From: Palsa-870 sp039935415
Lineage (GTDB): Bacteria; Chloroflexota; Dormibacteria; Dormibacterales; Dormibacteraceae
DNA: 64,000 nt
Reading direction: 5' to 3'
NCBI GenBank assembly: GCA_039935415.1
Contig: JBDTKH010000005.1
Span: 4,581-68,580, forward strand
The position numbers and the translations under genes were made by a program. The notes beneath the pieces are model-generated. The model saw nothing but the letters and a program-made list of their open reading frames with translations. It was not told the origin of the DNA and searched no databases. This document shows, in pieces, positions 25,001 through 33,046 of the stretch. The stretch's first letter is position 1; every line of letters starts with the position of its first letter.

Positions 25001-25252
25001 CTAGCAGCCTACCCAGCCGAACATCTGCTGCACCCTGATCCGGTCGAAGCCGCGGATGATCGAGTTCTTGCCCATGCGGAGGAGGGGCACGTGCTCGCCA
25101 TCCAATTGCTCCCACTCGCGGATCGCGGCGGGGTCTCGGTTCACGGCCCGGTATTCGAACTGGATGCCGAGCTCGTTCAGCAGGGTGACCATGGCGGTCG
25201 ACTCCCCCGATTCGTCCGAGCCGTACAGGATGACCTCACCGTTGTTGTCCAT
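25001..25252 (-). CDS. Glutaredoxin-like protein lacking the CxxC cysteines
   Basis: 83 residues with the glutaredoxin/Mrx fold order: beta strand ILYGS, helix TAMVTLLNELG, FEYRAVNRDP, then the cis-proline segment HVPLL and the final helix. The position where CxxC is expected reads DESGES, with serines and no cysteine, so ordinary dithiol or monothiol chemistry at that site is not possible. The only Cys is the C-terminal residue. A purine-rich GGGAGAG precedes ATG 25252. It is followed by no partner. A binding or regulatory role is possible; the family assignment rests on fold order and the VP motif. Confidence 0.65.
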   Translation of the reverse strand: MDNNGEVILYGSDESGESTAMVTLLNELGIQFEYRAVNRDPAAIREWEQLDGEHVPLLRMGKNSIIRGFDRIRVQQMFGWVGC

Positions 25253-25346
25253 CTCTCTCCCTCAACGCCAGACTAGGCGCATTCCGGGCGTAGGACCAAT
25301 CAATAATTCCGATGCCGTGCATAGATTCGGTCGATAAGCCCCGGGA

Positions 25347-25742
25347 CTACTCCGCGGCTTTCGCGGCCAGGGCGTCGATCACCGCGATGTTCTGAAGTAG
25401 GTCCTCCTGCACTCCGTGCCGCTGCTGCAGGTACGCCGTGCTGTTGTACGAGACCCAGGCTTTCCCGTCGTCGTCTTCCCAGACCAGGATCTTCAGAGGA
25501 AGGTCGATGGCGATGCTTGGAGCGGCCAGCATCAGGGGCGTGCCCGCCTTCGGGCTGCCGAAGATCAGCAGTTTCGTCGGAGGCATTTTCATTCCCACCC
25601 TGGCGGCCTCTCCGCTGTGATCCACAAGCGCAAAGAGTGTGATTGCCCTCGACTGCAAAATTTCCTTGAGCTTCTCGACCGTCTGCTCTACCGAATGGTT
25701 GCTCGGCCTGTTGGTGACCCCATTGTTGTTGGCAGCTGTCAT
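25347..25742 (-). CDS. DUF302 domain protein
   Basis: 131 residues. The DUF302 order is clear: SVEQTVEKLKEILQSRAITLFALVDHSGEA, then KLLIFGSPKAGTPLM and the acidic WEDDDGKAWVSYN. ATG 25742 is set by a strong GGAGG just upstream; the frame continues to 25865 without support. Cytoplasmic, no membrane segment. DUF302 proteins are small and of uncertain function. It is transcribed away from the 20-residue lysine-rich gene with 160 bp between. A TTGTCA at about 25834-25839 (minus strand) could be a -35 box. Confidence 0.85.
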   Translation of the reverse strand: MTAANNNGVTNRPSNHSVEQTVEKLKEILQSRAITLFALVDHSGEAARVGMKMPPTKLLIFGSPKAGTPLMLAAPSIAIDLPLKILVWEDDDGKAWVSYNSTAYLQQRHGVQEDLLQNIAVIDALAAKAAE

Positions 25743-25902
25743 GGATGCCTCCTGCTGTTCATGCGACGCGCGGATCATGCGCGCCGATTGATTGCGTTTC
25801 CAACGCATCGCTCGTATGGTGGCGATGAACGAGTGACAAAAACGCACTTGTTGCCGTTGCGACATTTTTCGAGTCGCATCACGTCATGAGGAGGTAAATC
25901 AC

Positions 25903-25965
25903 ATGGCAGCCAAGAAGAAGACCGTTAAGAAGGCCGCAAAGAAGGCCACCAAGAAGAAGAAGTAG
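25903..25965 (+). CDS. 20-residue lysine-rich microprotein
   Basis: ATG 25903 follows AGGAGG with nine bases between, a near-ideal SD. It opens a 20-residue frame ending in TAG at 25965, followed 25 bp later by a strong hairpin. Eleven of 20 residues are Lys and five Ala, in a KKxxKKAAKK-type pattern like the C-terminal tails of bacterial histone H1-like proteins. There is no acidic, aromatic or Cys residue. The size and charge suggest a free nucleic-acid-binding peptide, but this is inference. Its own SD and terminator make it a complete short transcription unit. It is too short for normal gene callers. Confidence 0.75.
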   Translation: MAAKKKTVKKAAKKATKKKK

Positions 25966-25990
25966 TTTCTTCAAACGTCGATTAGCAAGA

Positions 25991-26014
25991 CGCCGAGGTC
26001 ATCAGACCTCGGCG
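25991..26014 (+). terminator. Strong rho-independent-type hairpin
   Basis: CGCCGAGGTC (25991-26000) and GACCTCGGCG (26005-26014) form a perfect ten-pair stem with an ATCA loop, followed by TTT. It lies 25 bp after the stop of the microprotein gene and 45 bp before the end of the convergent monooxygenase gene, so it could serve both. Confidence 0.75.
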
Positions 26015-26058
26015 TTTGACGTTCGTCGGTATTGACCGGTCACCGCTGACTTTCTCGG

Positions 26059-26352
26059 TCAGGCTCCGCCGTGAACCAGCACTGGTCCCTGGCGCATCTC
26101 GACGAACTCGACCTTGATGTCGCGCAGGTACTCGCCCACCCACTCGGAGCTGGCTTCGGCGGCCTCCTGGCCGGTCTTCTCGTCAAGGAACGTGGAGACG
26201 GAGATGAGGTGGTCTTCCTGGGCCTTGAAAACGTGGTAGCTGATGAATCCAGGCATTTCGTGAAGCTTGCCGAGCCAGTCGTCGTCGACCCTTCGAGCGA
26301 CCTCCTCGATCTGGCCTGGCTGAACCCGGTACTGGCGCATGGTTATGTACAT
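26059..26352 (-). CDS. Antibiotic biosynthesis monooxygenase (ABM) family protein
   Basis: 97 residues of the dimeric alpha/beta-barrel ABM type: an N-terminal strand MYITMRQYRV, a helix IEEVARRVDDDWLGKLHEMPGF, then strand SYHVFKAQEDHLISVSTFLD, and a helix AEASSEWVGEYL. ATG 26352 follows GGAGGG; a frame start at 26364 adds four residues without an SD. Such proteins range from heme degraders to quinone monooxygenases and stress proteins, and nothing here fixes the substrate. Cytoplasmic. Confidence 0.82.
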   Translation of the reverse strand: MYITMRQYRVQPGQIEEVARRVDDDWLGKLHEMPGFISYHVFKAQEDHLISVSTFLDEKTGQEAAEASSEWVGEYLRDIKVEFVEMRQGPVLVHGGA

Positions 26353-26407
26353 CTGTCCCTCCACAAGCGAGCTGATTCACGACCAATCGTTGCAGGTCTC
26401 GGTCTAG

Positions 26408-26620
26408 CTATGCCTTGAGGCCGGCGCGCCGCAGGCTGACGCCAAGCATCGTGATGACGATGAGCGGCACCAACCACCACGCGGGCACGTGAGCCGCCGT
26501 CAGGAGCGCCGTCAGGAGCAACCCGAGCCCGACGGCAGCGGCGACGGTCCAGTCGTCGCCGACGATGAACTCGTACCAGAACTTTCCGAACGCGACCGGC
26601 CACGAAAGGAGCCGTCTCAT
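26408..26620 (-). CDS. Small two-helix membrane protein
   Basis: 70 residues from ATG 26620, which overlaps the stop of the preceding membrane protein (ATGA). Two hydrophobic helices (about 24-40 and 44-60) are preceded by KFWYEFIVGDDWT. I do not recognise a named family. The overlap points to translational coupling and a shared complex or operon with the larger membrane protein before it. A longer reading frame covering this stretch is a shadow of that gene. Confidence 0.7.
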   Translation of the reverse strand: MRRLLSWPVAFGKFWYEFIVGDDWTVAAAVGLGLLLTALLTAAHVPAWWLVPLIVITMLGVSLRRAGLKA

Positions 26621-27348
26621 GCGGGCGACCGAAACCCAAGCGCTCGGCGCCGCTCGAGGCCGATGTAGGTGACGGCGGTCAGCAGATAGAGCGCCAGCAG
26701 GCCGAGAATGGCGCCGTCGCCGAACGGCCACTTGACCCCCAGCCCTTCCAGCGCCCAGAAGGATCCGAACGTCGTGAGCAGGATCCCGACCACGAGCTGG
26801 AGGAGACTTCGGGGAATCATGACCACCAGGCGCTGGACCATCAAGCCGATCACGCCGATGATCACCACGGCCGAGGTTCCGCCCACCACCGCGATCCCGA
26901 GGTGGTTTGCGTTGGCGCCGAACGACACGACGATGAAGGCGACCTCGAGCCCCTCCAGCGTGACGCCCTTGAAGGCCAGGACGAACGCCGTCCAGTCGAA
27001 TCCTTCGCCGCTCCACTCCGGAGGCTCGTCCTCTGGGTTCAGCCGGATGCCGGCCAGGCCGTGGGCCGCGACCCGCATGACCCCTTTGCGGAACCACTGG
27101 AGCCCGAACACGAGCAGGAGGGCGCCCACGATCAGGCGCAGCGGGCCGATCGGGACCGCCTTCAGGGCGAGGCCGAACGCGGCGATGACGATGGCGAGCA
27201 CGGCAAAACCCGCCACGACTCCGACCAGCGTCGACCTCCAGCCGCGGGTCGCGCCGACGCCCAGCACGATGGTCACCATCTCGATCGCCTCCACGGCCGA
27301 GGCGAGAAACGTTGTGACGAAGACGACGGTCGGGTCAGTCACGTGCAC
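26617..27348 (-). CDS. Polytopic membrane protein, COG4280-like
   Basis: 243 residues with about six or seven transmembrane helices. Two similar halves each start with an acidic-residue pattern: TTFLASAVEAIEMVTIVLGVG near residue 12 and LAFKGVTLEGLEVAFIVVSFG near residue 123. Such repeated Glu motifs in helices are typical of ion-transport families. It resembles the uncharacterised COG4280 membrane proteins; assignment is from memory of the pattern. The start is GTG 27348. It is coupled to the 70-residue protein downstream. Confidence 0.7.
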   Translation of the reverse strand: MHVTDPTVVFVTTFLASAVEAIEMVTIVLGVGATRGWRSTLVGVVAGFAVLAIVIAAFGLALKAVPIGPLRLIVGALLLVFGLQWFRKGVMRVAAHGLAGIRLNPEDEPPEWSGEGFDWTAFVLAFKGVTLEGLEVAFIVVSFGANANHLGIAVVGGTSAVVIIGVIGLMVQRLVVMIPRSLLQLVVGILLTTFGSFWALEGLGVKWPFGDGAILGLLALYLLTAVTYIGLERRRALGFRSPA

Positions 27349-27425
27349 CTACGATTGTGCGTGATCGAGCATTTCCACTTCCATTGGAGGGGTGACCAGG
27401 CCAACCACGCGTTGAGGAGGAGACC

Positions 27426-27944
27426 ATGGCGGACCAACACGTAGAACGCCGGCATAGCGACAGCGCACATAGGGCCGCCTACGCGGCAGCCAAGGCCGCG
27501 CCGACCGAGTACAAGCCCCGCCTGATCACGGCCAGCACTGTGCAGTCTCAGGTGCATGGCGTCGGCGCGATCGGGCAGTTCAACACCTGGCTCGCCGTAA
27601 GGGTCACCAGGGCCGTGGGCACCATGTGGACCGCCTACCTGTTCGCGGTCATCGCGGTCATCTCGTTGCCCGCCGCGATCCTGACCCACAACACCATCAT
27701 CATCGTGTCGTGGATCGCGCAGACGTTCTTTCAGCTCGTCCTGCTGCCAATCATCATCGTCGGCCAGAATGTCATCTCGGCGAGCCAGGACGCTCGAGCG
27801 GAGGCTGACCACCTGACCCTGACCACGCTTCACGCGATGAACGTCAAACAGCTGGAGATGCTGGAACAGCAGCGCGAGATCTTGAAACAGCAGCAGCAGA
27901 TCCTGGACGCGATCAAGGCCGCTCGGGAGGACAAGGCCAGGTGA
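27426..27944 (+). CDS. DUF1003-like membrane protein
   Basis: 172 residues. After a polar N-terminus come two hydrophobic helices (about 70-85 and 90-110), and then the segment FFQLVLLPIIIVGQNVISASQDARAEADHL, which fits the DUF1003 pattern of a second helix, a Gln-Asn-rich turn and a charged helix. The C-terminal 45 residues form a Gln/Glu/Leu-rich coiled coil (LEMLEQQREILKQQQQILDAI). SD GAGGAGGAG precedes ATG 27426. Integral membrane protein of unknown role. Confidence 0.78.
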   Translation: MADQHVERRHSDSAHRAAYAAAKAAPTEYKPRLITASTVQSQVHGVGAIGQFNTWLAVRVTRAVGTMWTAYLFAVIAVISLPAAILTHNTIIIVSWIAQTFFQLVLLPIIIVGQNVISASQDARAEADHLTLTTLHAMNVKQLEMLEQQREILKQQQQILDAIKAAREDKAR

Positions 27945-28114
27945 TAGGAGGGCCGGTGCGGCGCAGAATGGTGCGCGCATGATCTCTTGCCTGCACGCGA
28001 TTCTTTATTGCGAGGACGCCGAGCCGGCTCACGGTTCGAAGTCCCAGGCGCCTGCGAAGTCGGCCTCTACCAGCTCGAGCACCCGAGCCTGCCGCTTTGA
28101 AGCGAACGGCTGAC

Positions 28115-29260
28115 ATGCGCGGGGAAGGGAAGCCGCAGTCGCTGCCGGCAGGCACTCTCATCGACCGGCCCGAGATCACGCCCGACGAGCTGCAGCTAGC
28201 GGTTCGCAACCACTCGATGCCGCTCGAAGCCTTGCGTTACCCGGTCACGCCGCTCGGGCTCCACTACCTCTTGATCCACTTCGACATTCCCGCGGTCGAG
28301 CCGTCCACCTGGGCGCTTTCGGTCGGCGGCCACGTTCAAAAGCCGGTCCGGCTCAGCCTCGAGCAGATCAAGGCCCGTCCGGCCGTGACGCTTGCGGTGA
28401 CCCTCGAGTGCGCCGGCAACGGCCGCGCCCGACTTTCACCTCGACCGTTGAGCCAACCGTGGCTCGGCGAAGCCGTCGGCACCGCCGAGTGGACCGGGAC
28501 TCCTCTGGGTCCACTCCTGGCGGAGGCCGGCCCCCTCGACGCAGTTGGCGACGTCGTGTTCACCGGCCTCGACCGTGGCGTGCAAGGGGGCGTCGAGCAG
28601 CAGTACGAGCGCAGCCTGTCGCTCGAAGATGCGCTTCGCGACGAGGTCCTGCTCGCGTACGCGATCAACGGGCAGCCGCTGCCGCCGCAGCACGGCTTTC
28701 CGCTGCGCGTGATCGTGCCCGGCTGGTACGGGATGACGCATGTGAAGTGGCTTCGCTCGATCACGGTCGTGAAGGGCACGTTCACGGGCTATCAGCAGGC
28801 TCGTGCGTACCACTACCGAACAATCGACGGCGACGCAGGCGTCCCGGTCACGCGCATGCTCCCACGCGCGCTCATGGTGCCGCCCGGGGTTCCCGACTTC
28901 ATGTCGAGGACTCGCTTTCTCGAGCCCTCGACCCAGCTGGTCGAAGGCATGGCGTGGTCTGGACAGGCGCCGGTGAGCAGGGTCGAGTTCAGCCACGACG
29001 GCGGTTCTTCGTGGTCTGATGCCGTGCTCGAGGAGCCGGTTTCGCCGTACGCCTGGCGGCGGTGGACCCATGCGTGGGACGCGACCCGCGGCGAGCACGA
29101 GCTCTGCGCCCGGGCGACCGACGGGACCGGCAACGTCCAGCCGACCGCCCAGGACTGGAATCTCGAGGGTGTCCAGAACAACGAGGTGCAGCGGGTTCGA
29201 GTGATCGTCGGCGAGCCGGCCGGCGATGCCCAGGCTCCCGCCGACTCAGGATCCAGATGA
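28115..29260 (+). CDS. Sulfite oxidase-family molybdenum cofactor enzyme
   Basis: 381 residues. The oxidoreductase molybdopterin domain spans about 30-230; the Mo-ligand cysteine lies in LECAGNGRARLSP (about residue 98) and GFPLRVIVPGWYGMTHVKW is the conserved cofactor loop. The C-terminal Mo-co dimerisation domain (about 245-370) is complete with SRVEFSHDGG. No Tat or Sec signal and no heme domain are seen, so it is either cytoplasmic or exported otherwise. Substrate (sulfite, or another oxo-anion) is not fixed. ATG 28115 is taken; TTG 28097 is in frame upstream. It depends on the molybdate supplied by the mod operon at 15.8-19.1 kb. Confidence 0.88.
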   Translation: MRGEGKPQSLPAGTLIDRPEITPDELQLAVRNHSMPLEALRYPVTPLGLHYLLIHFDIPAVEPSTWALSVGGHVQKPVRLSLEQIKARPAVTLAVTLECAGNGRARLSPRPLSQPWLGEAVGTAEWTGTPLGPLLAEAGPLDAVGDVVFTGLDRGVQGGVEQQYERSLSLEDALRDEVLLAYAINGQPLPPQHGFPLRVIVPGWYGMTHVKWLRSITVVKGTFTGYQQARAYHYRTIDGDAGVPVTRMLPRALMVPPGVPDFMSRTRFLEPSTQLVEGMAWSGQAPVSRVEFSHDGGSSWSDAVLEEPVSPYAWRRWTHAWDATRGEHELCARATDGTGNVQPTAQDWNLEGVQNNEVQRVRVIVGEPAGDAQAPADSGSR

Positions 29261-29302
29261 TCGAGCGGCGGATCGCAACGCGCCGCGCCTAAGCTTCTCG
29301 CG

Positions 29303-30421
29303 ATGAGCACGGAAACGTCAGCCGTCGATTTCGAAGTGACGCCGGCCGTGCAACTGGTGCCGGCGGAGGCGCGCGAGCGGCTGCTTGCCGACCCCGGGTT
29401 CGGCAGGATCTTCACCGAGCACATAGCCCGGCTGAGCTGGCGCCGGGAGCCGGGATGGCACGACGCGGAGATCCTTCCGTACGGACCGCTGGAGCTCGAC
29501 CCCGCCACGTCCGTGCTCCACTACGCCCAGGCTGTCTTCGAGGGCTTGAAGGCGTTTCGCCAGGCGGACGGCGGAGTCTCCGTTTTCAGGCCGGACGCGC
29601 ACGCGGCACGATTCCGGCGCTCCGCGAGACGTCTCGCGCTCCCGGAGCTGCCTGAGGGCGTGTTCGTCGACGCGATCGAGCGCCTGATCCAGATCGATGG
29701 CGAGTGGGTGCCAAAAGCGCCCGAGCACAGCCTTTACTTGCGACCTTTCATGTATGCGAGTGAGGTCGGCCTCGGGGTGCACCCCTCCACCGATGTCACC
29801 TTCCTGTTGATAGCTTCGCCATCCGGGTCGTACTTTCCAAACGGGGTGAAGCCGGTCACCGTGTGGCTTTCGGAGGACTTCAGCCGCGCAGTGCCAGGTG
29901 GCACGGGCGAGGCGAAGACCGGTGGCAACTACGCGGGCGGGCTGCTTGCCCAGGCTCAGGCCGCGGAGCAAGGGTGCGACCAGGTCGTCTGGCTGGACTC
30001 GCTCGAGCATCGCTGGGTCGAAGAGATGGGGGGCATGAACCTCTGCTTCGTCTTCGGATCAGGACGGAGCGTCCGGCTCCTCACGCCGGCTTTGACCGGG
30101 ACGCTGCTGCCCGGTGTGACGCGCGACGCGCTGCTGAAGCTTGCGGTCGACCTCGGCTTCGAGGCGGAAGAGGGCAGGATCAGCACCGAAGAGTGGCGCA
30201 AGGGCTGCGCCGACGGGTCGCTGACCGAGGTGTTCGCGTGCGGCACGGCAGCGGTGATCACACCGGTCGGGTCCGTGAAGTCGGCGCACGGTTCGTGGAC
30301 CGTCGGCGACGGCAAGCCGGGCGAGGTCACGATGCGACTTCGGCATGCGCTGGTCGACATCCAGCGGGGAGCCGCGCCGGATCCTCACGGCTGGATGCAC
30401 AAGGTCCCGAGTAACGTCTGA
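29303..30421 (+). CDS. ilvE: Branched-chain amino acid aminotransferase
   Basis: 372 residues, matching the longer class IV aminotransferases such as type II IlvE. The PLP lysine lies in GEAKTGGNYAGGLLAQ (about residue 205), the conserved RRSARRLALPELPEG and YLRPFMYASE blocks are present, and the C-terminus has FACGTAAVITPVG. It transaminates valine, leucine and isoleucine in the cytoplasm. It follows the molybdoenzyme after 42 bp and precedes the FAD reductase after 34 bp, so one transcript is possible. Confidence 0.94.
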   Translation: MSTETSAVDFEVTPAVQLVPAEARERLLADPGFGRIFTEHIARLSWRREPGWHDAEILPYGPLELDPATSVLHYAQAVFEGLKAFRQADGGVSVFRPDAHAARFRRSARRLALPELPEGVFVDAIERLIQIDGEWVPKAPEHSLYLRPFMYASEVGLGVHPSTDVTFLLIASPSGSYFPNGVKPVTVWLSEDFSRAVPGGTGEAKTGGNYAGGLLAQAQAAEQGCDQVVWLDSLEHRWVEEMGGMNLCFVFGSGRSVRLLTPALTGTLLPGVTRDALLKLAVDLGFEAEEGRISTEEWRKGCADGSLTEVFACGTAAVITPVGSVKSAHGSWTVGDGKPGEVTMRLRHALVDIQRGAAPDPHGWMHKVPSNV

Positions 30422-30455
30422 GGCCGGGCCCCACTCTTCACTGGAGGTCGATCTA

Positions 30456-31685
30456 ATGGCTGCGAAGCGGGTCGTAATCGTGGGCGGAGGCGGAACCGGG
30501 GATGCCGCGGCGTTCGCCCTGCGCAAGCGTGGTTTCGACGGCGAGGTGTCGATCGTCAGCGCCGACCACGATCGACCGTACGACCGGCCATACCTGTCGA
30601 AAGAGTTCATCCGCGGCGAGGTCGAGCTCCCGAAGGTGTTTCTTCACGACGAGGCCGCCTACGCGAAGGAGAGGATCGACCTCCACCTGAACCGACGCGT
30701 CACAGGCGGCTCGCTCTCCGAGCGCAAGCTCGCGCTCGAAGGCGGTGGCGAGGTTTCGTTCGACGCGCTCGTGCTGGGCCTGGGCGGCACGCCGCGGCGG
30801 CTAGCGGAAATGCCGAGCGCCGAGAACGTGTTCACGCTCAGGTCACTCGGCGACAGCAAGGCGATCCGGGAGGCGCTGCAGCGATGCACGCGCATGCTGC
30901 TGGTCGGCGCCGGGTTCATCGGCGCGGAGGTCGCCGCTTCCGCGCGACAGCTTGGCAAGGAGGTGCTCATCGTCGAGTCAGCGCCGGTGCCGCTGGCTCG
31001 CGCCCTCGGCAACGAGGTCGGGGCCATCTACGCCACCATCCATCGCTCGAAGGGAGTGGACGTGCGCACCGGCACCACCGTGACGAAGTGGCACACGGAC
31101 GGACGCCGTGTGATCGGGGCGACCCTGTCAGACGGCCGCCATGAAGCGGGTGACCTCGTGCTCGTGGCGATCGGGATCGACCCCAACCTCGAGCTTCCAA
31201 AAGCTCTCGGCCTGCCGGTCGCCAACGGCGTCCGCGTGGACGAAGGGTTAAGGGCTGCACCTGACGTCTACTGCGGTGGCGACATCGCGCTTCATCCCCA
31301 TCCGGTGCTCGGGCGGGAGATCAGGGTCGAGCACTGGGAGGTGGCCAAGCACCATGGGCGGGGCATCGCCGCGGCGATCGCCGACGGCGCGACCTCGTTC
31401 GCGAGGCTGCCGTACTTCTGGTCCGACCAGTACGACGTCAACCTCGAATACCGCGGAAACGCATCCGGGGACGACCGCGCGGTGTGGCGCGGGGATCGCG
31501 ACGGGCTCTCGTTCTCGGTCTTCTACCTGCGCAACGGTTTGATCGACGGCGTGGTGTCGATGAACGACCAGAAGACGAACGAGCTAGGCGGGAAGCTGAT
31601 CGAGGCGAGGCAGCCGGTCAGCGAATCAGTCCTCGCGAATCTCGAAGTCGACCTCGCGGAGAGCGTCCCGGCGACTTCGTCCTAG
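30456..31685 (+). CDS. FAD-dependent ferredoxin/rhodocoxin reductase-type oxidoreductase
   Basis: 409 residues of the pyridine nucleotide-disulfide superfamily. The FAD-binding GxGxxG lies in VVIVGGGGTGDAAAF near the N-terminus, the NADH site is in LLVGAGFIGAEVAASA (about residue 150), and CGGDIAL binds FAD near residue 270. There is no redox-active CxxxxC, so it belongs with ferredoxin, rubredoxin or rhodocoxin reductases that pass electrons to an iron-sulfur protein. A C-terminal reductase domain follows. ATG 30456 has an SD-like GGAGG ahead; the earlier frame from 30345 overlaps ilvE and is not used. Confidence 0.9.
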   Translation: MAAKRVVIVGGGGTGDAAAFALRKRGFDGEVSIVSADHDRPYDRPYLSKEFIRGEVELPKVFLHDEAAYAKERIDLHLNRRVTGGSLSERKLALEGGGEVSFDALVLGLGGTPRRLAEMPSAENVFTLRSLGDSKAIREALQRCTRMLLVGAGFIGAEVAASARQLGKEVLIVESAPVPLARALGNEVGAIYATIHRSKGVDVRTGTTVTKWHTDGRRVIGATLSDGRHEAGDLVLVAIGIDPNLELPKALGLPVANGVRVDEGLRAAPDVYCGGDIALHPHPVLGREIRVEHWEVAKHHGRGIAAAIADGATSFARLPYFWSDQYDVNLEYRGNASGDDRAVWRGDRDGLSFSVFYLRNGLIDGVVSMNDQKTNELGGKLIEARQPVSESVLANLEVDLAESVPATSS

Positions 31686-31692
31686 CAGGACG

Positions 31693-32130
31693 CTACGAGG
31701 GAACCTGGTCGGGCAGCAGCCACGGGAGGGCTTCGGCCATCGGGCTCATCAGTGTCCCCGACTGCTCTTTGGTGATCAGGTCTCCGGCGACCAGCGCGAG
31801 CGCGGCCATGAATGCGGCGTTCTCCGCCTTGTGGCCGATGTCGCCGTGCTCGGCCTTCCAGGAGACGAGCGCGGTGCCCGACTCGGTGAGGCCGAACAGC
31901 GACCGGCGCACCTCGTCCCACGCCGGGCTGCGGTCAGCCGTCTCGATCGCGTGAAGCCCGGCCTTCTCGGCGTCGTGCATCGCCTGGTGCCCGTGCGTGC
32001 CGACGTGGCGGTCCCAGCCCATCGCAGCCCGCTCGACGCCGGCGGGCGAAAGCACCCTCACGTCTTCCATGAGTCTGGCGAGCGTGCGCTTGTGCTCGGG
32101 GAAGCCGTATCCGTCTGCGTCCAGGCTCAT
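31693..32130 (-). CDS. Protein of unknown function, small soluble
   Basis: 145 residues from ATG 32130. It is mostly helical, with several His and acidic residues (DRHVGTHGHQAMHDAEKAGL near residue 45, EHGDIGHKAENAAF near residue 95), a composition that could suit metal binding, but no known motif is recognised. It is last in a run of four minus-strand genes (propeller lipoprotein, DoxX, second lipoprotein, this one), with 5 bp between it and the lipoprotein. It faces the FAD reductase tail to tail. Confidence 0.65.
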   Translation of the reverse strand: MSLDADGYGFPEHKRTLARLMEDVRVLSPAGVERAAMGWDRHVGTHGHQAMHDAEKAGLHAIETADRSPAWDEVRRSLFGLTESGTALVSWKAEHGDIGHKAENAAFMAALALVAGDLITKEQSGTLMSPMAEALPWLLPDQVPS

Positions 32131-32135
32131 CGTGT

Positions 32136-32633
32136 TTAGGTTAACCGGATCGAGTCGACAGGATGGATCTCGCGCCAGCCGTGGTCGGTGTCCACCACCC
32201 ACGGCCCATCGACCGCCACGTGCTGGCCGATCCGAGGGACTGGCAGATTCGTCCCTGGGCACTTCGCAGCGGATTGAGCGTCTAGCGGGTTCGTGCCTTC
32301 CGGACAGTCGGGTGTGATCTCCGCCAGCATCGCCGGCGCCGCCTGGAAATGGTTCTCCGCATTGAGCAGGTATTCGTAACCCGCGTCGACCTTGAACCAG
32401 ACGTGGTAGTCGCCATCGTCCTCGTGCGCGACGTCGACCGCGACGCCTTCGGCGTGCTTGCAGGGGTCGAGCACGGTCAGCCGGTCAGGATTGTGCACCC
32501 CCGCCTCGGGCGGCCCCGCCCGGCACCCGATTGCGGCTGGCGACGGTGAAGAGGTGGCTGTGCCGGCAGTACTCGTGCAGCTGATCAGCACCGCAATCGC
32601 GGCGATCGTCAGCGAAGGAGCGCGGGAACCCAA
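32136..32633 (-). CDS. Small lipoprotein of unknown function
   Basis: About 165 residues. The N-terminus is a short hydrophobic stretch ending in a lipobox-like LISC, then a Ser/Thr/Ala linker. The rest is polar with several Cys and His, including a second half IGQHVAVDGPWVVDTDHGWREIHPV with an HGWREIHP motif. It is probably a membrane-anchored exported protein. The start at TTG 32633 is uncertain because the frame is open upstream through the doxX gene. It overlaps the end of the DoxX gene by 25 bp and precedes the helical protein by 5 bp. Confidence 0.6.
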   Translation of the reverse strand: MGSRAPSLTIAAIAVLISCTSTAGTATSSPSPAAIGCRAGPPEAGVHNPDRLTVLDPCKHAEGVAVDVAHEDDGDYHVWFKVDAGYEYLLNAENHFQAAPAMLAEITPDCPEGTNPLDAQSAAKCPGTNLPVPRIGQHVAVDGPWVVDTDHGWREIHPVDSIRLT

Positions 32634-33046
32634 CTGAATCGCGATAGTGCGATCGGTCCAGGGCCGGAGACGATCACCTGAGCGTTGACGAGCACCGCGA
32701 GGTAGTAGAGCCACCGGAACCCGTCGTCGTTGGCCGCGAACGCGACGGTCAGGGCGAGGTTCGCGGCGAGAAGCAACCCCAGGATCGCGACCCATCGTGT
32801 TCCGAGCCCAAGGATGAGAAGGATCGCCACGACGGTCTCGGCCACCGCCTGACCGACTGCGAAGATCATCCAGTTGGGCGCGACCACCGAGGTGAGAATT
32901 TCGTGCAGACCGGGAATCGGATTCTTCTGCGTGGTGGTGATCATGAGGCCGTGCATCCATCCCACGCCCTGCCATTTCTGGCTCGCGAAGTAAAGCCAGT
33001 ACAGGCCGACGACGACCCGGACCAGGCTCGCCCAGGCTTCACTCAT
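32609..33046 (-). CDS. DoxX/TQO small-subunit-like membrane protein
   Basis: 145 residues with four transmembrane helices (about 6-24, 50-70, 75-98 and 105-125), the DoxX layout. Conserved features include ASQKWQGVGW near residue 18, GLGTRWVAILGLLLAANLAL and the GPGPIALSR near the C-terminus. DoxX-type proteins take part in thiosulfate:quinone oxidation or in membrane redox complexes. ATG 33046 overlaps the propeller lipoprotein gene by 8 bp; a longer frame to 33157 only adds basic residues. Confidence 0.82.
   Translation of the reverse strand: MSEAWASLVRVVVGLYWLYFASQKWQGVGWMHGLMITTTQKNPIPGLHEILTSVVAPNWMIFAVGQAVAETVVAILLILGLGTRWVAILGLLLAANLALTVAFAANDDGFRWLYYLAVLVNAQVIVSGPGPIALSRFSWVPALLR

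Noticed and set aside
28035..28065. Possible tRNA from a TTCGAAG stretch that looks like a T-loop
   Set aside because: The flanking bases do not form a five-pair T stem, and no acceptor or anticodon arm can be drawn.
27979..28113. 44-codon frame ending just before the molybdoenzyme gene
   Set aside because: It has no SD and no recognisable composition or motif, and ends in a way that suggests a chance frame.
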